Assembly: GCF_026212465.1 (NCBI RefSeq)
Contig: NC_080056.1
Coordinates: 26,183,249 to 26,247,248 of the forward strand
DNA: 64,000 nucleotides
Direction: 5' to 3'
Source: Amaranthus tricolor
Taxonomy: Eukaryota; Streptophyta; Magnoliopsida; Caryophyllales; Amaranthaceae
Shown here: one piece after another, positions 1 to 11,442 of the stretch
Layout of the letters: each line of letters starts with the position of its first letter
How positions within the stretch are numbered: position 1 is the stretch's first letter
Made by a program: the position numbers and the translations under genes
Notes under the pieces: generated by a model
Told to the model about the DNA's origin: nothing
The model's database searches: none
The model's input: only the letters and a program-made list of their open reading frames with translations

Positions 1-993
1 TGCGTTTTTATGCTTTTTTGGCACTTTCACGCATAAAGTAGCTCAAAGTTTGTTTGTTTTGCACGAAACTTGGCACACAACACCATTTGGTATATATTAT
101 TGTGTTGAAGTGGTTAGAATTGAAAATCATAGTCATATGCTAGAAATTACGTGTTAAGTTGCGATTTTAAGGGGTTTTTAGCATTTTCGGCACTTTTGCG
201 CATAAAGTAGCTCAAACTTGGTTTGTTTTGCACGAACCATAGCACACAACACTATTTGGTATGTAGTATTGTGTTGAAGTGGTTAGAATTGAAAATCATA
301 CTCATATGCTAGAAATTACGTGTTAAATTGCGATTTCAAGGGTTTTTAAGCGTTTTTGTCGTTTTGCGCATAAAGTAGCAAACTTGGTTTGTTTTGCACG
401 GAACTTGGCACACAAAACTATTTGGTATATATTATTGTGTTTAAGTGGTTCGAATAAAAAATCATAGTCAAATGCTAGAAATTACGTGTTAAGTTGCTAT
501 TTTAAGGGTTTTTAAGCATTTTTAGCACTTAAATAGCTCAAACTTGGTTTGTTTTGCACGAAACATGGCACGCAATCTATTCCATTTATATTATTGAGTT
601 CAAGTGGTTAGAATTGAAAATCATAGTCATATGCTAGAAATTACGTGTTAAGTTGCGATTTTATGGGTTTTTAAGAGTTTTTGGAGTTTTTGCGTATAAA
701 GTAGCACAAACTTGGTTTGTTTTGCACGGAACTTGGCTCACAACACTATTTGGTATATATTATTGTGTTCAAGTGGTTAGAATTAAAAATCATAGTTAAA
801 TGCTAGAAATTACTTGTTAAGTTGCGATTTTAAGGGTTTTTTTAGCATTTTTGGCACTTTTGCGCATAAAATAGCTAAAACTTGGTTTGTTTTGCACGAA
901 ACTTGGCACACAACACTATTTGGTATATATTATTGTGTTGAAGTGGTTAGAATAGAAAATCATAGTCATATGTTCGAAATTACTTGTTAAGTT
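1..993 (+). repeat. HOR unit, 6-mer (5' truncated)
   Basis: Starts a few bases inside L1 (tgcgtttttatgc). Then comes an L2/L3 hybrid (from 161, with gcattttcggc early and cgaaccatagcac plus tatgtagtatt late), L4, a short L5 lacking ttgcgcat, L6 and L7. L5 carries attccatttatattattgag at about 583-600, and its cgcaatctattcc lacks one c seen in other copies. Confidence 0.9.
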
Positions 994-2163
994 GCGATTT
1001 TATGCGTTTTTATGCTTTTTTGGCACTTTCACGCATAAAGTAGCTCAAAGTTTGTTTGTTTTGCACGAAACTTGGCACACAACACCATTTGGTATATATT
1101 ATTGTGTTGAAGTGGTTAGAATTGAAAATCATAGTCATATGCTAGAAATTACGTGTTAAGTTGCGATTTTAAGGGTTTTTTATCATTTTCGGCACTTTTG
1201 CGCATAAAGTAGCCAGAACTTGGTTTGTTTTGCACGAAACTTGGCACACAGCACTATTTGGTATATATTATTGTGTTGAAGTGGTTAAAATTCAAAATCA
1301 TACTCATATGCTAGAAATTACTTGTTAAGTTGTGATTTTATGGGTTTTTAAACGTTTTTGGCACTTTCGTGCATAAAGTAGCTCAAACTTGGTTTGTTTT
1401 GCACGAAACATAGCACACAACACTATTTGGTATGTATTAGAATTGAAAATCATACTCATATTCTAGAAATTACGTGTTAAATTGCGATTTTAAGGGTTTT
1501 TTAAGCGTTTTTGGCGTTTTGCGCATAAAGTAGCAAACTTGGTTTGTTTTGCACGGAACATGGCACACAAAACTATTTGGTATATATTATTGTCTTTAAG
1601 TGGTTAGAATAAAAAATCATAGTCAAATGCTAGAAATTACGTGTTAAGTTGCTATTTTAAGGGTTTTTAAGCATTTTTAGCACTTTTGCACATAAAGTAG
1701 CTCAAACTTGGTTTGCTTTGCACGAAACATGGCACGCAACTCTATTCTATATATATTATTGTGTTCAAGTGGTTAGAATTGAAAATCATACTCATATGCT
1801 AGAAATTACGTGTTAAGTTGCGATTTTATGGGTTTTTAAGAGTTTTTGGAGTTTTTGCGCATAAAAGTAGCTCAAACTTGGTTTGTTTTGCACGGAACTT
1901 GGCACACAACACTATTTGGTATATATTATTGTGTTCAAGTGATTAGAATTAAAAATCATAGTTAAATGCTAGAAATTACTTGTTAAGTTGCGATTTTTAA
2001 AGGTTTTTTTTTAGCATTTTTTGGCACTTTTACGCATAAAATAACTAAAACTTGGTTTGTTTTGCAAGAAAATTGGCACACAACACTATTTGGTATATAT
2101 TATTGTGTTGAAGTGGTTAGAATAGAAAATCATACTCATATGTTAGAAATTACTTGTTAAGTT
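994..2163 (+). repeat. HOR unit, 7-mer
   Basis: L1-L2-L3-L4-L5-L6-L7. L3 is shortened: tatgtattagaattg at about 1431-1445 lacks the usual gtattgtgttgaagtgg stretch, so the spacing from the L3 to the L4 landmark is 152 bp instead of about 169. Extra T or A residues in homopolymers occur near 1865 and 1995-2035. Confidence 0.9.
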
Positions 2164-3168
2164 GCGATTTTATGCGTTTTTATGCTTTTTTGGCACTTTC
2201 ACGCATAAAGTAGCTCAAAGTTTGTTTGTTTTGCACGAAACTTGGCACACAACACCATTTGGTATATATTATTGTGTTGAAGTGGTTAGAATTGAAAATC
2301 ATAGTCATATGCTAGAAATTACGTGTTAAGTTGCGATTTTAAGGGGTTTTTTGCATTTTCGGCACTTTTGCGCATAAAGTAGCTCAAACTTGGTTTGTTT
2401 TTGCACGAACCATAGCACACAACACTATTTGGTATGTAGTATTGTGTTGAAGTGGTTAGAATTGAAAATCATACTCATATGCTAGAAATTACGTGTTAAA
2501 TTGCGATTTCAAGGGTTTTTTAAGCGTTTTTGTCGTTTTGCGCATAAAGTAGCAAACTTGGTTTGTTTTGCACGGAACTTGGCACACAAAACTATTTGGT
2601 ATATATTATTGTGTTTAAGTGGTTCGAATAAAAAATCATAGTCAAATGCTAGAAATTACGTGTTAAGTTGCTATTTTAAGGGTTTTTTAAGCATTTTTAG
2701 CACTTAAATAGCTCAAACTTGGTTTGTTTTGCACGAAACATGGCACGCAACTCTATTCTATATATATTATTGTGTTCAAGTGGTTAGAATTGAAAATCAT
2801 AGTCATATGCTAGAAATTACGTGTTAAGTTGCGATTTTATGGGTTTTTAAGAGTTTTTGGAGTTTTTGCGTATAAAGTAGCTCAAACTTGGTTTGTTTTG
2901 CACGGAACTTGGCAGACAACACTATTTGGTATATATTATTGTGTTCAAGTGGTTAGAATTAAATATCATAGTTAAATGCTAGAAATTACTTGTTAAGTTG
3001 CGATTTTAAAGGTTTTTTTTAGCATTTTTGGCACTTTTGCGCATAAAATAGCTAAAACTTGGTTTGTTTTGCAAGAAACTTGGCACACAACACTATTTGG
3101 TATATTATTGTGTTGAAGTGGTTAGAATAGAAAATCATACTCATATGCTAGAAATTACTTGTTAAGTT
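2164..3168 (+). repeat. HOR unit, 6-mer
   Basis: L1, L2/L3 hybrid (cgaaccatagcac), L4, short L5 (agcacttaaatagctc), L6 (with aattaaatatcatag), L7 (with ttgcaagaaacttgg and a shortened tatattattg). Confidence 0.9.
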
Positions 3169-4355
3169 TAAATTTTATGCGTTTTTATGCTTTTTTGGCA
3201 CTTTCACGCATAACGTAGCTCAAAGTTTGTTTGTTTTGCACGAAACTTGGTACACAACACCATTTGGTATATATTATTGTGTTGAAGTCGTTAGAAATGA
3301 AAATCATAGTCATATGCTAGAAATTACGTGTTAAGTTGCGATTTTAAGGGTTTTTTTTATCATTTTTCGGCACTTTTGCGCATAAAGTAGCCAGAACTTG
3401 GTTTGTTTTGCACGAAACTTGGCACACAGCACTATTTTGGTATATATTATTGTGTTGAAGTGGTTAACATTCAAAATCATACTCATATGCTAGAAATTAC
3501 TTGTTAAGTTGTGATTTTATGGGTTTTTAAACGTTTTTTGCACTTTTGTGCATAAAATAGCTCAAACTTGGTTTGTTTTGCACGAAACATAGCACACAAC
3601 ACTATTTGGTATGTAGTATTGTGTTGAAGTGGTTAGAATTGAAAATCATACTCATATTCTAGAAATTACGTGTTAAATTGCGATTTTAAGGGTTTTTTAA
3701 GCAATTTTGGCGTTTTGCGCATAAAGTAGCAAACTTGGTTTGTTTTGCACGGAACATGGCACACAAAACTATTGGTATATATTATTGTGTTTAAGTAGTT
3801 AGAATAAAAAATCATAGTCAAATGCTAGAAATTACGTGTTAAGTTGCGATTTTAAGGGTTTTTAAGCATTTTTAGCACTTTTACGCATAAAGTAGCACAA
3901 ACTTGGTTTGTTTTGCACGAAACATGGCACGCAACTCTATTCCATTTATATTATTGAGTTCAAGTGGTTAGAATTGAAAATCATAGTCATATGCTAGAAA
4001 TTACGTGTTAAGTTGCGATTTTATGGGTTTTTAAGAGTTTTTGGAGTTTTTGCGTATAAAGTAGCTCAAACTTGGTTTTGTTTTGCACGGAACTTGGCTC
4101 ACAACACTATTTGGTATATATTATTGTGTTCAAGTGGTTAGAATTAAAAATCATAGTTAAATGCTAGAAATTACTTGTTAAGTTGCGATTTTAAGGGTTT
4201 TTTTAGCATTTTTGGCACTTTTGCGCATAAAATAGCTAAAACTTGGTTTGTTTTGCACGAAAACTTGGCACACAACACTATTTGGTATATATTATTGTGT
4301 TGAAGTGGTTAGAATAGAAAATCATAGTCATATGTTCGAAATTACTTGTTAAGTT
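3169..4355 (+). repeat. HOR unit, 7-mer with variant L1
   Basis: L1 begins taaattttatgcg, reads taacgtag, and later has acttggtacac and gaagtcgttag. L2-L7 follow in order. L5 has attccatttatattattgag. L6 has cttggctcacaac. Confidence 0.9.
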
Positions 4356-5882
4356 GCGATTTTATGCGTTTTTATGCTTTTTTGGCACTTTCACGCATAA
4401 AGTAGCTCAAAGTTTGTTTGTTTTGCACGAAAACTTGGCACACAACACCATTTGGTATATATTATTGTGTTGAAGTGGTTAGAATTGAAAATCATAGTCA
4501 TATGCTAGAAATTACGTGTTAAGTTGCGATTTTAAGGGTTTTTTTTATCATTTTCGGCACTTTTGCGCATAAAGTAGCCAGAACTTGGTTTATTTTGCAC
4601 GAAACTTGGCACACAGCACTATTTGGTATATATTATTGTGTTGAAGTGGTTAAAATTCAAAATCATACTCATATGCTAGAAATTACTTGTTAAGTTGTGA
4701 TTTTATGGGTTTTTAAACGTTTTGGCACTTTCGTGCATAAAGTAGCTCAAACTTGGTTTGTTTTGCACGAAACATAGCACACAACACTATTTGGTATGTA
4801 GTATTGTGTTGAAGTGGTTAGAATTGAAAATCATACTCATATTCTAGAAATTACGTGTTTAAATTGCGATTTTAAGGGTTTTTAAGCGTTTTTGGCGTTT
4901 TGCGCATAAAGTAGAAAACTTGGTTTGTTTTGCACGGAACTTGGCACACAAAACTATTTGGTATATATTATTGTCTTTAAGTGGTTAGAATAAAAAATCA
5001 TAGTCAAATGCTAGAAATTACGTGTTTAAGTTGCTATTTTAAGGGTTTTTAAGCATTTTTTAGCACTTTTGCGCATAAAGTAGCTCAAACTTGGTTTGCT
5101 TTGCACGAAACATGGCACGCAACTCTATTCTATATATAATATTGTGTTCAAGTGGTTAGAATTGAAAATCATACTCATATGCTAGAAATTACGTGTTAAG
5201 TTGCGATTTTATGGGTTTTTAAGAGTTTTTGGAGTTTTTGCGCATAAAGTAGCTCAAACTTGGTTTGTTTTGCACGGAACTTGGCACACAACACTATTTG
5301 GTATATATTATTGTGTTCAAGTGATTAGAATTAAAAATCATAGTTAAATGCTAGAAATTACTTGTTAAGTTGCGATTTTAAAGGTTTTTTTTAGCATTTT
5401 TGGCACTTTTGCGCATAAAATAACTAAAACTTGGTTTGTTTTGCAAGAAACTTGGCACACAACACTATTTGGTATATATTATTGTGTTGAAGTGGTTAGA
5501 ATAGAAAATCATACTCATATGTTAGAAATTACGTGTTAAGTTGCGATTTTATGGGTTTTTAAGAGTTTTTTGGAGTTTTTGCGCATAAAGTAGCTCAAAC
5601 TTGGTTTGTTTTGCACGGAACTTGGCTCACAACACTATTTGGTATATATTATTGTGTTCAAGTGGTTAGAATTAAAAATCATAGTTAAATGCTAGAAATT
5701 ACTTGTTAAGTTGCGATTTTAAGGGTTTTTTTAGCATTTTTGGCACTTTTGCGCATAAAATAGCTAAAACTTGGTTTGTTTTGCACGAAACTTGGCACAC
5801 AACACTATTTGGTATATATCATTGTGTTGAAGTGGTTAGAATAGAAAATCATAGTCATATGTTAGAAATTACTTGTTAAGTT
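4356..5882 (+). repeat. HOR unit, 9-mer with an extra L6-L7 pair
   Basis: L1-L7 in order, then a second L6 (5543) and L7 before the next L1. The two pairs, 5203-5542 and 5543-5882, are both 340 bp. They are different variants: the first has cttggcacacaac and ttgcaagaaac, the second has cttggctcacaac and ttgcacgaaac. The pair was therefore brought in from another unit type rather than copied in place. Confidence 0.88.
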
Positions 5883-7069
5883 GCGATTTTATGCGTTTTT
5901 ATGCTTTTTTGGCACTTTCACGCATAAAGTAGCTCAAAGTTTGTTTGTTTTGCACGAAACTTGGCACACAACACCATTTGGTATATATTATTGTGTTGAA
6001 GTGGTTAGAATTGAAAATCATAGTCATATGCTAGAAATTACGTGTTAAGTTGCGATTTTAAGGGGTTTTTTTATCATTTTCGGCACTTTTGCGCATAAAG
6101 TAGCAGAACTTGGTTTGTTTTGCACGAAACTTGGCACACAGCACTATTTGGTATATATTATTGTGTTGAAGTGGTTAAAATTCAAAATCATACTCATATG
6201 CTAGAAATTACTTGTTAAGTTGTGATTTTATGGGTTTTTAAACGTTTTTTGGCACTTTCGTGCATAAAGTAGCTCAAACTTGGTTTGTTTTGCACGAAAC
6301 ATAGCACACAACACTATTTGGTATGTAGTATTGTGTTGAAGTGGTTAGAATTGAAAATCATACTCATATTCTAGAAATTACGTGTTAAATTGCGATTTTA
6401 AGGGTTTTTAAGCGTTTTTTGGCGTTTTGCGCATAAAGTAGCAAACTTGGTTTGTTTTGCACGGAACTTGGCACACAAAACTATTTGGTATATATTATTG
6501 TCTTTAAGTGGTTAGAATAAAAAATCATAGTCAAATGCTAGAAATTACGTGTTAAGTTGCTATTTTAAGGGTTTTTAAGCATTTTTAGCACTTTTGCGCA
6601 TAAAGTAGCTCAAACTTGGGTTTGCTTTGCACGAAACATGGCACGCAACTCTATTCTATATATATTATTGTGTTCAAGTGGTTAGAATTGAAAATCATAC
6701 TCATATGCTAGAAATTACGTGTTAAGTTGCGATTTTATGGGTTTTTAAGAGTTTTTGGAGTTTTTGCGCATAAAAGTAGCTCAAACTTGGTTTGTTTTGC
6801 ACGGAACTTGGCACACAACACTATTTGGTATATATTATTGTGTTCAAGTGATTAGAATTAAAAATCATAGTTAAATGCTAGAAATTACTTGTTAAGTTGC
6901 GATTTTAAAGGTTTTTTTTAGCATTTTTGGCACTTTTGCGCATAAAATAACTAAAACTTGGTTTGTTTTGCAAGAAACTTGGCACACAACACTATTTGGT
7001 ATATATTATTGTGTTGAAGTGGTTAGAATAGAAAATCATACTCATATGTTAGAAATTACTTGTTAAGTT
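5883..7069 (+). repeat. HOR unit, 7-mer
   Basis: L1-L7 in order. L2 has ttatcattttcggc and tagcagaacttgg. L4 has attgtctttaagtgg. Extra homopolymer bases are visible near 6247, 6417, 6617 and 6775. Confidence 0.9.
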
Positions 7070-8072
7070 GCGATTTTATGCGTTTTTATGCTTTTTTGGC
7101 ACTTTCACGCATAAAGTAGCTCAAAGTTTGTTTGTTTTGCACGAAACTTGGCACACAACACCATTTGGTATATATTATTGTGTTGAAGTGGTTAGAATTG
7201 AAAATCATAGTCATATGCTAGAAATTACGTGTTAAGTTGCGATTTTAAGGGGTTTTTAGCATTTTCGGCACTTTTGCACATAAAGTAGCTCAAACTTGGT
7301 TTGTTTTGCACGAACCATAGCACACAACACTATTTGGTATGTAGTATTGTGTTGAAGTGGTTAGAATTGAAAATCATACTCATATGCTAGAAATTACGTG
7401 TTAAATTGCGATTTTAAGGGTTTTAAAGCGTTTTTGTCGTTTTGCGCATAAAGTAGCAAACTTGGTTTGTTTTGCACGGAACTTGGCACACAAAACTATT
7501 TGGTATATATTATTGTGTTTAAGTGGTTCGAATAAAAAAATCATAGTCAAATGCTAGAAATTACGTGTTAAGTTGCTATTTTAAGGGTTTTTAAGCATTT
7601 TTAGCACTTAAGTAGCTCAAACTTAGTTTGTTTTGCACGAAACATGGCACGCAACTCTATTCTATATATATTATTGTGTTCAAGTGGTTAGAATTGAAAA
7701 TCATAGTCATATGCTAGAAATTACGTGTTAAGTTGCGATTTTATGGGTTTTTAAGAGTTTTTGGAGTTTTTGCGTATAAAGTAGCTCAAACTTGGTTTGT
7801 TTTGCACGGAACTTGGCACACATCACTATTTGGTATATATTATTGTGTTCAAGTGGTTAGAATTAAATATCATAGTTAAATGCTAGAAATTACTTGTTAA
7901 GTTGCGATTTTAAGGGTTTTTTTTAGCATTTTTGGCACTTTTGCGCATAAAATAGCTAAAACTTGGTTTGTTTTGCAAGAAACTTGGCACACAACACTAT
8001 TTGGTATATTATTGTGTTGAAGTGGTTAGAATAGAAAATCATACTCATATGCTAGAAATTACTTGTTAAGTT
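7070..8072 (+). repeat. HOR unit, 6-mer
   Basis: L1, L2/L3 hybrid (gcattttcggc, then cgaaccatagcac), L4 (tttttgtcgttttgcg, gtggttcgaataaaa), short L5 (agcacttaagtagctc), L6 (aattaaatatcatag), L7 (ttgcaagaaacttgg). Confidence 0.9.
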
Positions 8073-9256
8073 TAAATTTTATGCGTTTTTATGCTTTTTT
8101 GGCACTTTCACGCATAACGTAGCTCAAAGTTTGTTTGTTTTGCACGAAACTTGGTACACAACACCATTTGGTATATATTATTGTGTTGAAGTCGTTAGAA
8201 TTGAAAATCATAGTCATATGCTAGAAATTACGTGTTAAGTTGCGATTTTAAGGGTTTTTTTTATCATTTTCGGCACTTTTGCGCATAAAGTAGCCAGAAC
8301 TTGGTTTGTTTTGCACGAAACTTGGCACACAGCACTATTTGGTATATATTATTGTGTTGAAGTGGTTAACATTCAAAATCATACTCATATGCTAGAAATT
8401 ACTTGTTAAGTTGTGATTTTATGGGTTTTTAAACGTTTTTTGCACTTTTGTGCATAAAGTAGCTCAAACTTGGTTTGTTTTGCACGAAACATAGCACACA
8501 ACACTATTTGGTATGTAGTATTGTGTTGAAGTGGTTAGAATTGAAAATCATACTCATATTCTAGAAATTACGTGTTAAATTGCGATTTTAAGGGTTTTTA
8601 AGCGTTTTTGGCGTTTTGCGCATAAAGTAGCAAACTTGGTTTGTTTTGCACGGAACATGGCACACAAAACTATTTGGTATATATTATTGTGTTTAAGTAG
8701 TTAGAATAAAAAATCATAGTCAAATGCTAGAAATTACGTGTTAAGTTGCGATTTTAAGGGTTTTTAAGCATTTTTAGCACTTTTACGCATAAAGTAGCTC
8801 AAACTTGGTTTGTTTTGCACGAAACATGGCACGCAACTCTATTCCATTTATATTATTGAGTTCAAGTGGTTAGAATTGAAAATCATAGTCATATGCTAGA
8901 AATTACGTGTTAAGTTGCGATTTTATGGGTTTTTAAGAGTTTTTGGAGTTTTTGCGTATAAAGTAGCTCAAACTTGGTTTGTTTTGCACGGAACTTGGCT
9001 CACAACACTATTTGGTATATATTATTGTGTTCAAGTGGTTAGAATTAAAAATCATAGTTAAATGCTAGAAATTACTTGTTAAGTTGCGATTTTAAGGGTT
9101 TTTTTTAGCATTTTTGGCACTTTTGCGCATAAAATAGCTAAAACTTGTTTTGTTTTGCACGAAACTTGGCACACAACACTATTTGGTATATATCATTGTG
9201 TTGAAGTGGTTAGAATAGAAAATCATAGTCATATGTTAGAAATTACTTGTTAAGTT
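8073..9256 (+). repeat. HOR unit, 7-mer with variant L1
   Basis: L1 with taaattttatgcg, taacgtag and gaagtcgttag; L2-L7 in order. L2 is followed by gtggttaacattc. L5 has attccatttat. L7 has tatatatcattg. Confidence 0.9.
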
Positions 9257-9424
9257 GCGATTTTATGCGTTTTTATGCTTTTTTGGCACTTTCACGCATA
9301 AAGTAGCTCAAAGTTTGTTTGTTTTGCACGAAACTTGGCACACAACACCATTTGGTATATATTATTGTGTTGAAGTGGTTAGAATTGAAAATCATAGTCA
9401 TATGCTAGAAATTACGTGTTAAGT
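9257..9424 (+). repeat. Monomer L1
   Basis: Diagnostic: tatgcgtttttatgc, then ctttcacgcataaagtag, tcaaagtttgtttg instead of tcaaacttggtttg, and caacaccatttgg. Its reverse complement resembles right-array type k2 (tgcgtgaaagtgcc). Confidence 0.85.
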
Positions 9425-9594
9425 TGCGATTTTAAGGGTTTTTTATCATTTTCGGCACTTTTGCGCATAAAGTAGCCAGAACTTGGTTTGTTTTGCACGA
9501 AACTTGGCACACAGCACTATTTGGTATATATTATTGTGTTGAAGTGGTTAAAATTCAAAATCATACTCATATGCTAGAAATTACTTGTTAAGTT
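9425..9594 (+). repeat. Monomer L2
   Basis: Diagnostic: ttatcattttcggc, agtagccagaacttgg, cacagcactatttgg and gtggttaaaattc. Its reverse complement resembles right-array k1 (gccgaaaatg, ttttggctatttta). Confidence 0.85.
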
Positions 9595-9763
9595 GTGATT
9601 TTATGGGTTTTTAAACGTTTTTGGCACTTTCGTGCATAAAGTAGCTCAAACTTGGTTTGTTTTGCACGAAACATAGCACACAACACTATTTGGTATGTAG
9701 TATTGTGTTGAAGTGGTTAGAATTGAAAATCATACTCATATTCTAGAAATTACGTGTTAAATT
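9595..9763 (+). repeat. Monomer L3
   Basis: Diagnostic: gtgattttatggg at the start, tttaaacgtttttggc, ctttcgtgcataaag, cgaaacatagcac, tatgtagtattgtg and atattctagaaatt. Its reverse complement resembles k6 (tttatgcacaaaagtgc, aatacataccaaatag). Confidence 0.85.
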
Positions 9764-9929
9764 GCGATTTTAAGGGTTTTTAAGCGTTTTTGGCGTTTTG
9801 CGCATAAAGTAGCAAACTTGGTTTGTTTTGCACGGAACTTGGCACACAAAACTATTTGGTATATATTATTGTCTTTAAGTGGTTAGAATAAAAAATCATA
9901 GTCAAATGCTAGAAATTACGTGTTAAGTT
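9764..9929 (+). repeat. Monomer L4
   Basis: Diagnostic: aagcgtttttggcgttttgcg, agtagcaaacttgg (a 3-bp deletion relative to agtagctcaaacttgg), cacggaacttgg, caaaactatttgg and ttagaataaaaaatc. Its reverse complement resembles k5. Confidence 0.85.
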
Positions 9930-10098
9930 GCTATTTTAAGGGTTTTTAAGCATTTTTAGCACTTTTGCGCATAAAGTAGCTCAAACTTGGTTTGCTTTGC
10001 ACGAAACATGGCACGCAACTCTATTCTATATATATTATTGTGTTCAAGTGGTTAGAATTGAAAATCATACTCATATGCTAGAAATTACGTGTTAAGTT
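9930..10098 (+). repeat. Monomer L5
   Basis: Diagnostic: gctattttaaggg at the start, gcatttttagcac, ttggtttgctttgcac, acatggcacgcaac and tctattctatatatatt. Its reverse complement resembles k4 and k10 (agaatagtgttgcg). Confidence 0.85.
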
Positions 10099-10267
10099 GC
10101 GATTTTATGGGTTTTTAAGAGTTTTTGGAGTTTTTGCGCATAAAGTAGCTCAAACTTGGTTTGTTTTGCACGGAACTTGGCACACAACACTATTTGGTAT
10201 ATATTATTGTGTTCAAGTGATTAGAATTAAAAATCATAGTTAAATGCTAGAAATTACTTGTTAAGTT
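10099..10267 (+). repeat. Monomer L6
   Basis: Diagnostic: tatgggtttttaagag, tttttggagtttttgcgc, cacggaacttgg and aattaaaaatcatagttaaa. Its reverse complement resembles k3 (acttaaaaaccca, tatgatttttaattc). Confidence 0.8.
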
Positions 10268-10439
10268 GCGATTTTAAAGGTTTTTTTTTAGCATTTTTGG
10301 CACTTTTGCGCATAAAATAACTAAAACTTGGTTTGTTTTGCAAGAAACTTGGCACACAACACTATTTGGTATATATTATTGTGTTGAAGTGGTTAGAATA
10401 GAAAATCATACTCATATGTTAGAAATTACTTGTTAAGTT
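10268..10439 (+). repeat. Monomer L7
   Basis: Diagnostic: a long T run (ggttttttttt) before agcatttttggcac, cataaaataactaaaac, ttgcaagaaac and gttagaatagaaaatc. Its reverse complement resembles k11 (gttttagctattttatgcg). The T run varies from about 6 to 10 residues among copies. Confidence 0.82.
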
Positions 10440-10608
10440 GCGATTTTATGCGTTTTTATGCTTTTTTGGCACTTTCACGCATAAAGTAGCTCAAAGTTTG
10501 TTTGTTTTGCACGAAACTTGGCACACAACACCATTTGGTATATATTATTGTGTTGAAGTGGTTAGAATTGAAAATCATAGTCATATGCTAGAAATTACGT
10601 GTTAAGTT

Positions 10609-10777
10609 GCGATTTTAAGGGGTTTTTAGCATTTTCGGCACTTTTGCGCATAAAGTAGCTCAAACTTGGTTTGTTTTGCACGAACCATAGCACACAACAC
10701 TATTTGGTATGTAGTATTGTGTTGAAGTGGTTAGAATTGAAAATCATACTCATATGCTAGAAATTACGTGTTAAATT
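10609..10777 (+). repeat. L2/L3 hybrid monomer of the 6-mer unit
   Basis: The first part is L2-like (gattttaagggg, gcattttcggcac). The second part is L3-like (catagcacacaac, tatgtagtattgtg). The switch falls between the cggcac and catagcac marks, so a single unequal exchange between adjacent L2 and L3 would remove exactly one monomer and turn a 7-mer into a 6-mer. All 6-mers share this hybrid and its private cgaaccatag, pointing to one founding event. Confidence 0.82.
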
Positions 10778-10943
10778 GCGATTTTAAGGGTTTTTAAGCG
10801 TTTTTGTCGTTTTGCGCATAAAGTAGCAAACTTGGTTTGTTTTGCACGGAACTTGGCACACAAAACTATTTGGTATATATTATTGTGTTTAAGTGGTTCG
10901 AATAAAAAATCATAGTCAAATGCTAGAAATTACGTGTTAAGTT

Positions 10944-11103
10944 GCTATTTTAAGGGTTTTTAAGCATTTTTAGCACTTAAGTAGCTCAAACTTGGTTTGT
11001 TTTGCACGAAACATGGCACGCAACTCTATTCTATATATATTATTGTGTTCAAGTGGTTAGAATTGAAAATCATAGTCATATGCTAGAAATTACGTGTTAA
11101 GTT
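10944..11103 (+). repeat. Short L5 monomer of the 6-mer unit (160 bp)
   Basis: An L5 in which tagcacttttgcgcataaagtag is reduced to tagcacttaagtag, a loss of about 9 bp. Found in every 6-mer (ctta-a/g-tagctc at about 528, 2700, 7607, 10976, 14347 and 16539) and in no 7-mer I examined, so it is linked to the L2/L3 hybrid. Confidence 0.82.
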
Positions 11104-11442
11104 GCGATTTTATGGGTTTTTAAGAGTTTTTGGAGTTTTTGCGTATAAAGTAGCTCAAACTTGGTTTGTTTTGCACGGAACTTGGCACACAACACTATTT
11201 GGTATATATTATTGTGTTCAAGTGGTTAGAATTAAATATCATAGTTAAATGCTAGAAATTACTTGTTAAGTTGCGATTTTAAGGGTTTTTTTTTAGCATT
11301 TTTGGCACTTTTGCGCATAAAATAGCTAAAACTTGGTTTGTTTTGCAAGAAACTTGGCACACAACACTATTTGGTATATTATTGTGTTGAAGTGGTTAGA
11401 ATAGAAAATCATACTCATATGCTAGAAATTACTTGTTAAGTT

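Larger units (their letters stand above)
2164..5882 (+). repeat. Third-level block, 6+7+9 monomers
   Basis: Same order as the 3.37-kb blocks downstream (6-mer, then a 7-mer whose L1 has taacgtag, then a third unit), but the third unit has an added L6-L7 pair of 340 bp. Removing that pair gives about 3.38 kb, matching the two regular blocks. Confidence 0.7.
7070..10439 (+). repeat. Third-level block, 6+7+7 monomers (20-mer)
   Basis: Units 7070-8072 (6-mer), 8073-9256 (7-mer with variant L1) and 9257-10439 (7-mer), 3,370 bp in total. The first 7-mer is marked by an L1 starting taaattttatgcg instead of gcgattttatgcg, by taacgtag instead of taaagtag, and by an L5 with attccatttatattattgag. The same three marks recur in the next block at the same place. 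Confidence 0.8.
9257..10439 (+). repeat. HOR unit, 7-mer (reference copy)
   Basis: A clean example used to define L1-L7, with monomer starts at 9257, 9425, 9595, 9764, 9930, 10099 and 10268 and lengths 168, 170, 169, 166, 169, 169 and 172 bp. No obvious indels. Confidence 0.92.
10440..11442 (+). repeat. HOR unit, 6-mer (reference copy)
   Basis: Monomer starts at 10440, 10609, 10778, 10944, 11104 and 11273, with lengths 169, 169, 166, 160, 169 and 170 bp. The order is L1, L2/L3 hybrid, L4, short L5, L6, L7. Confidence 0.92.

Noticed and set aside
9430..9445. Telomere-like aagggttttt in many left-array monomers
   Set aside because: The plant telomere repeat is TTTAGGG in tandem. Here ttttaaggg occurs once per 169-bp monomer with an extra a and no tandem copies.
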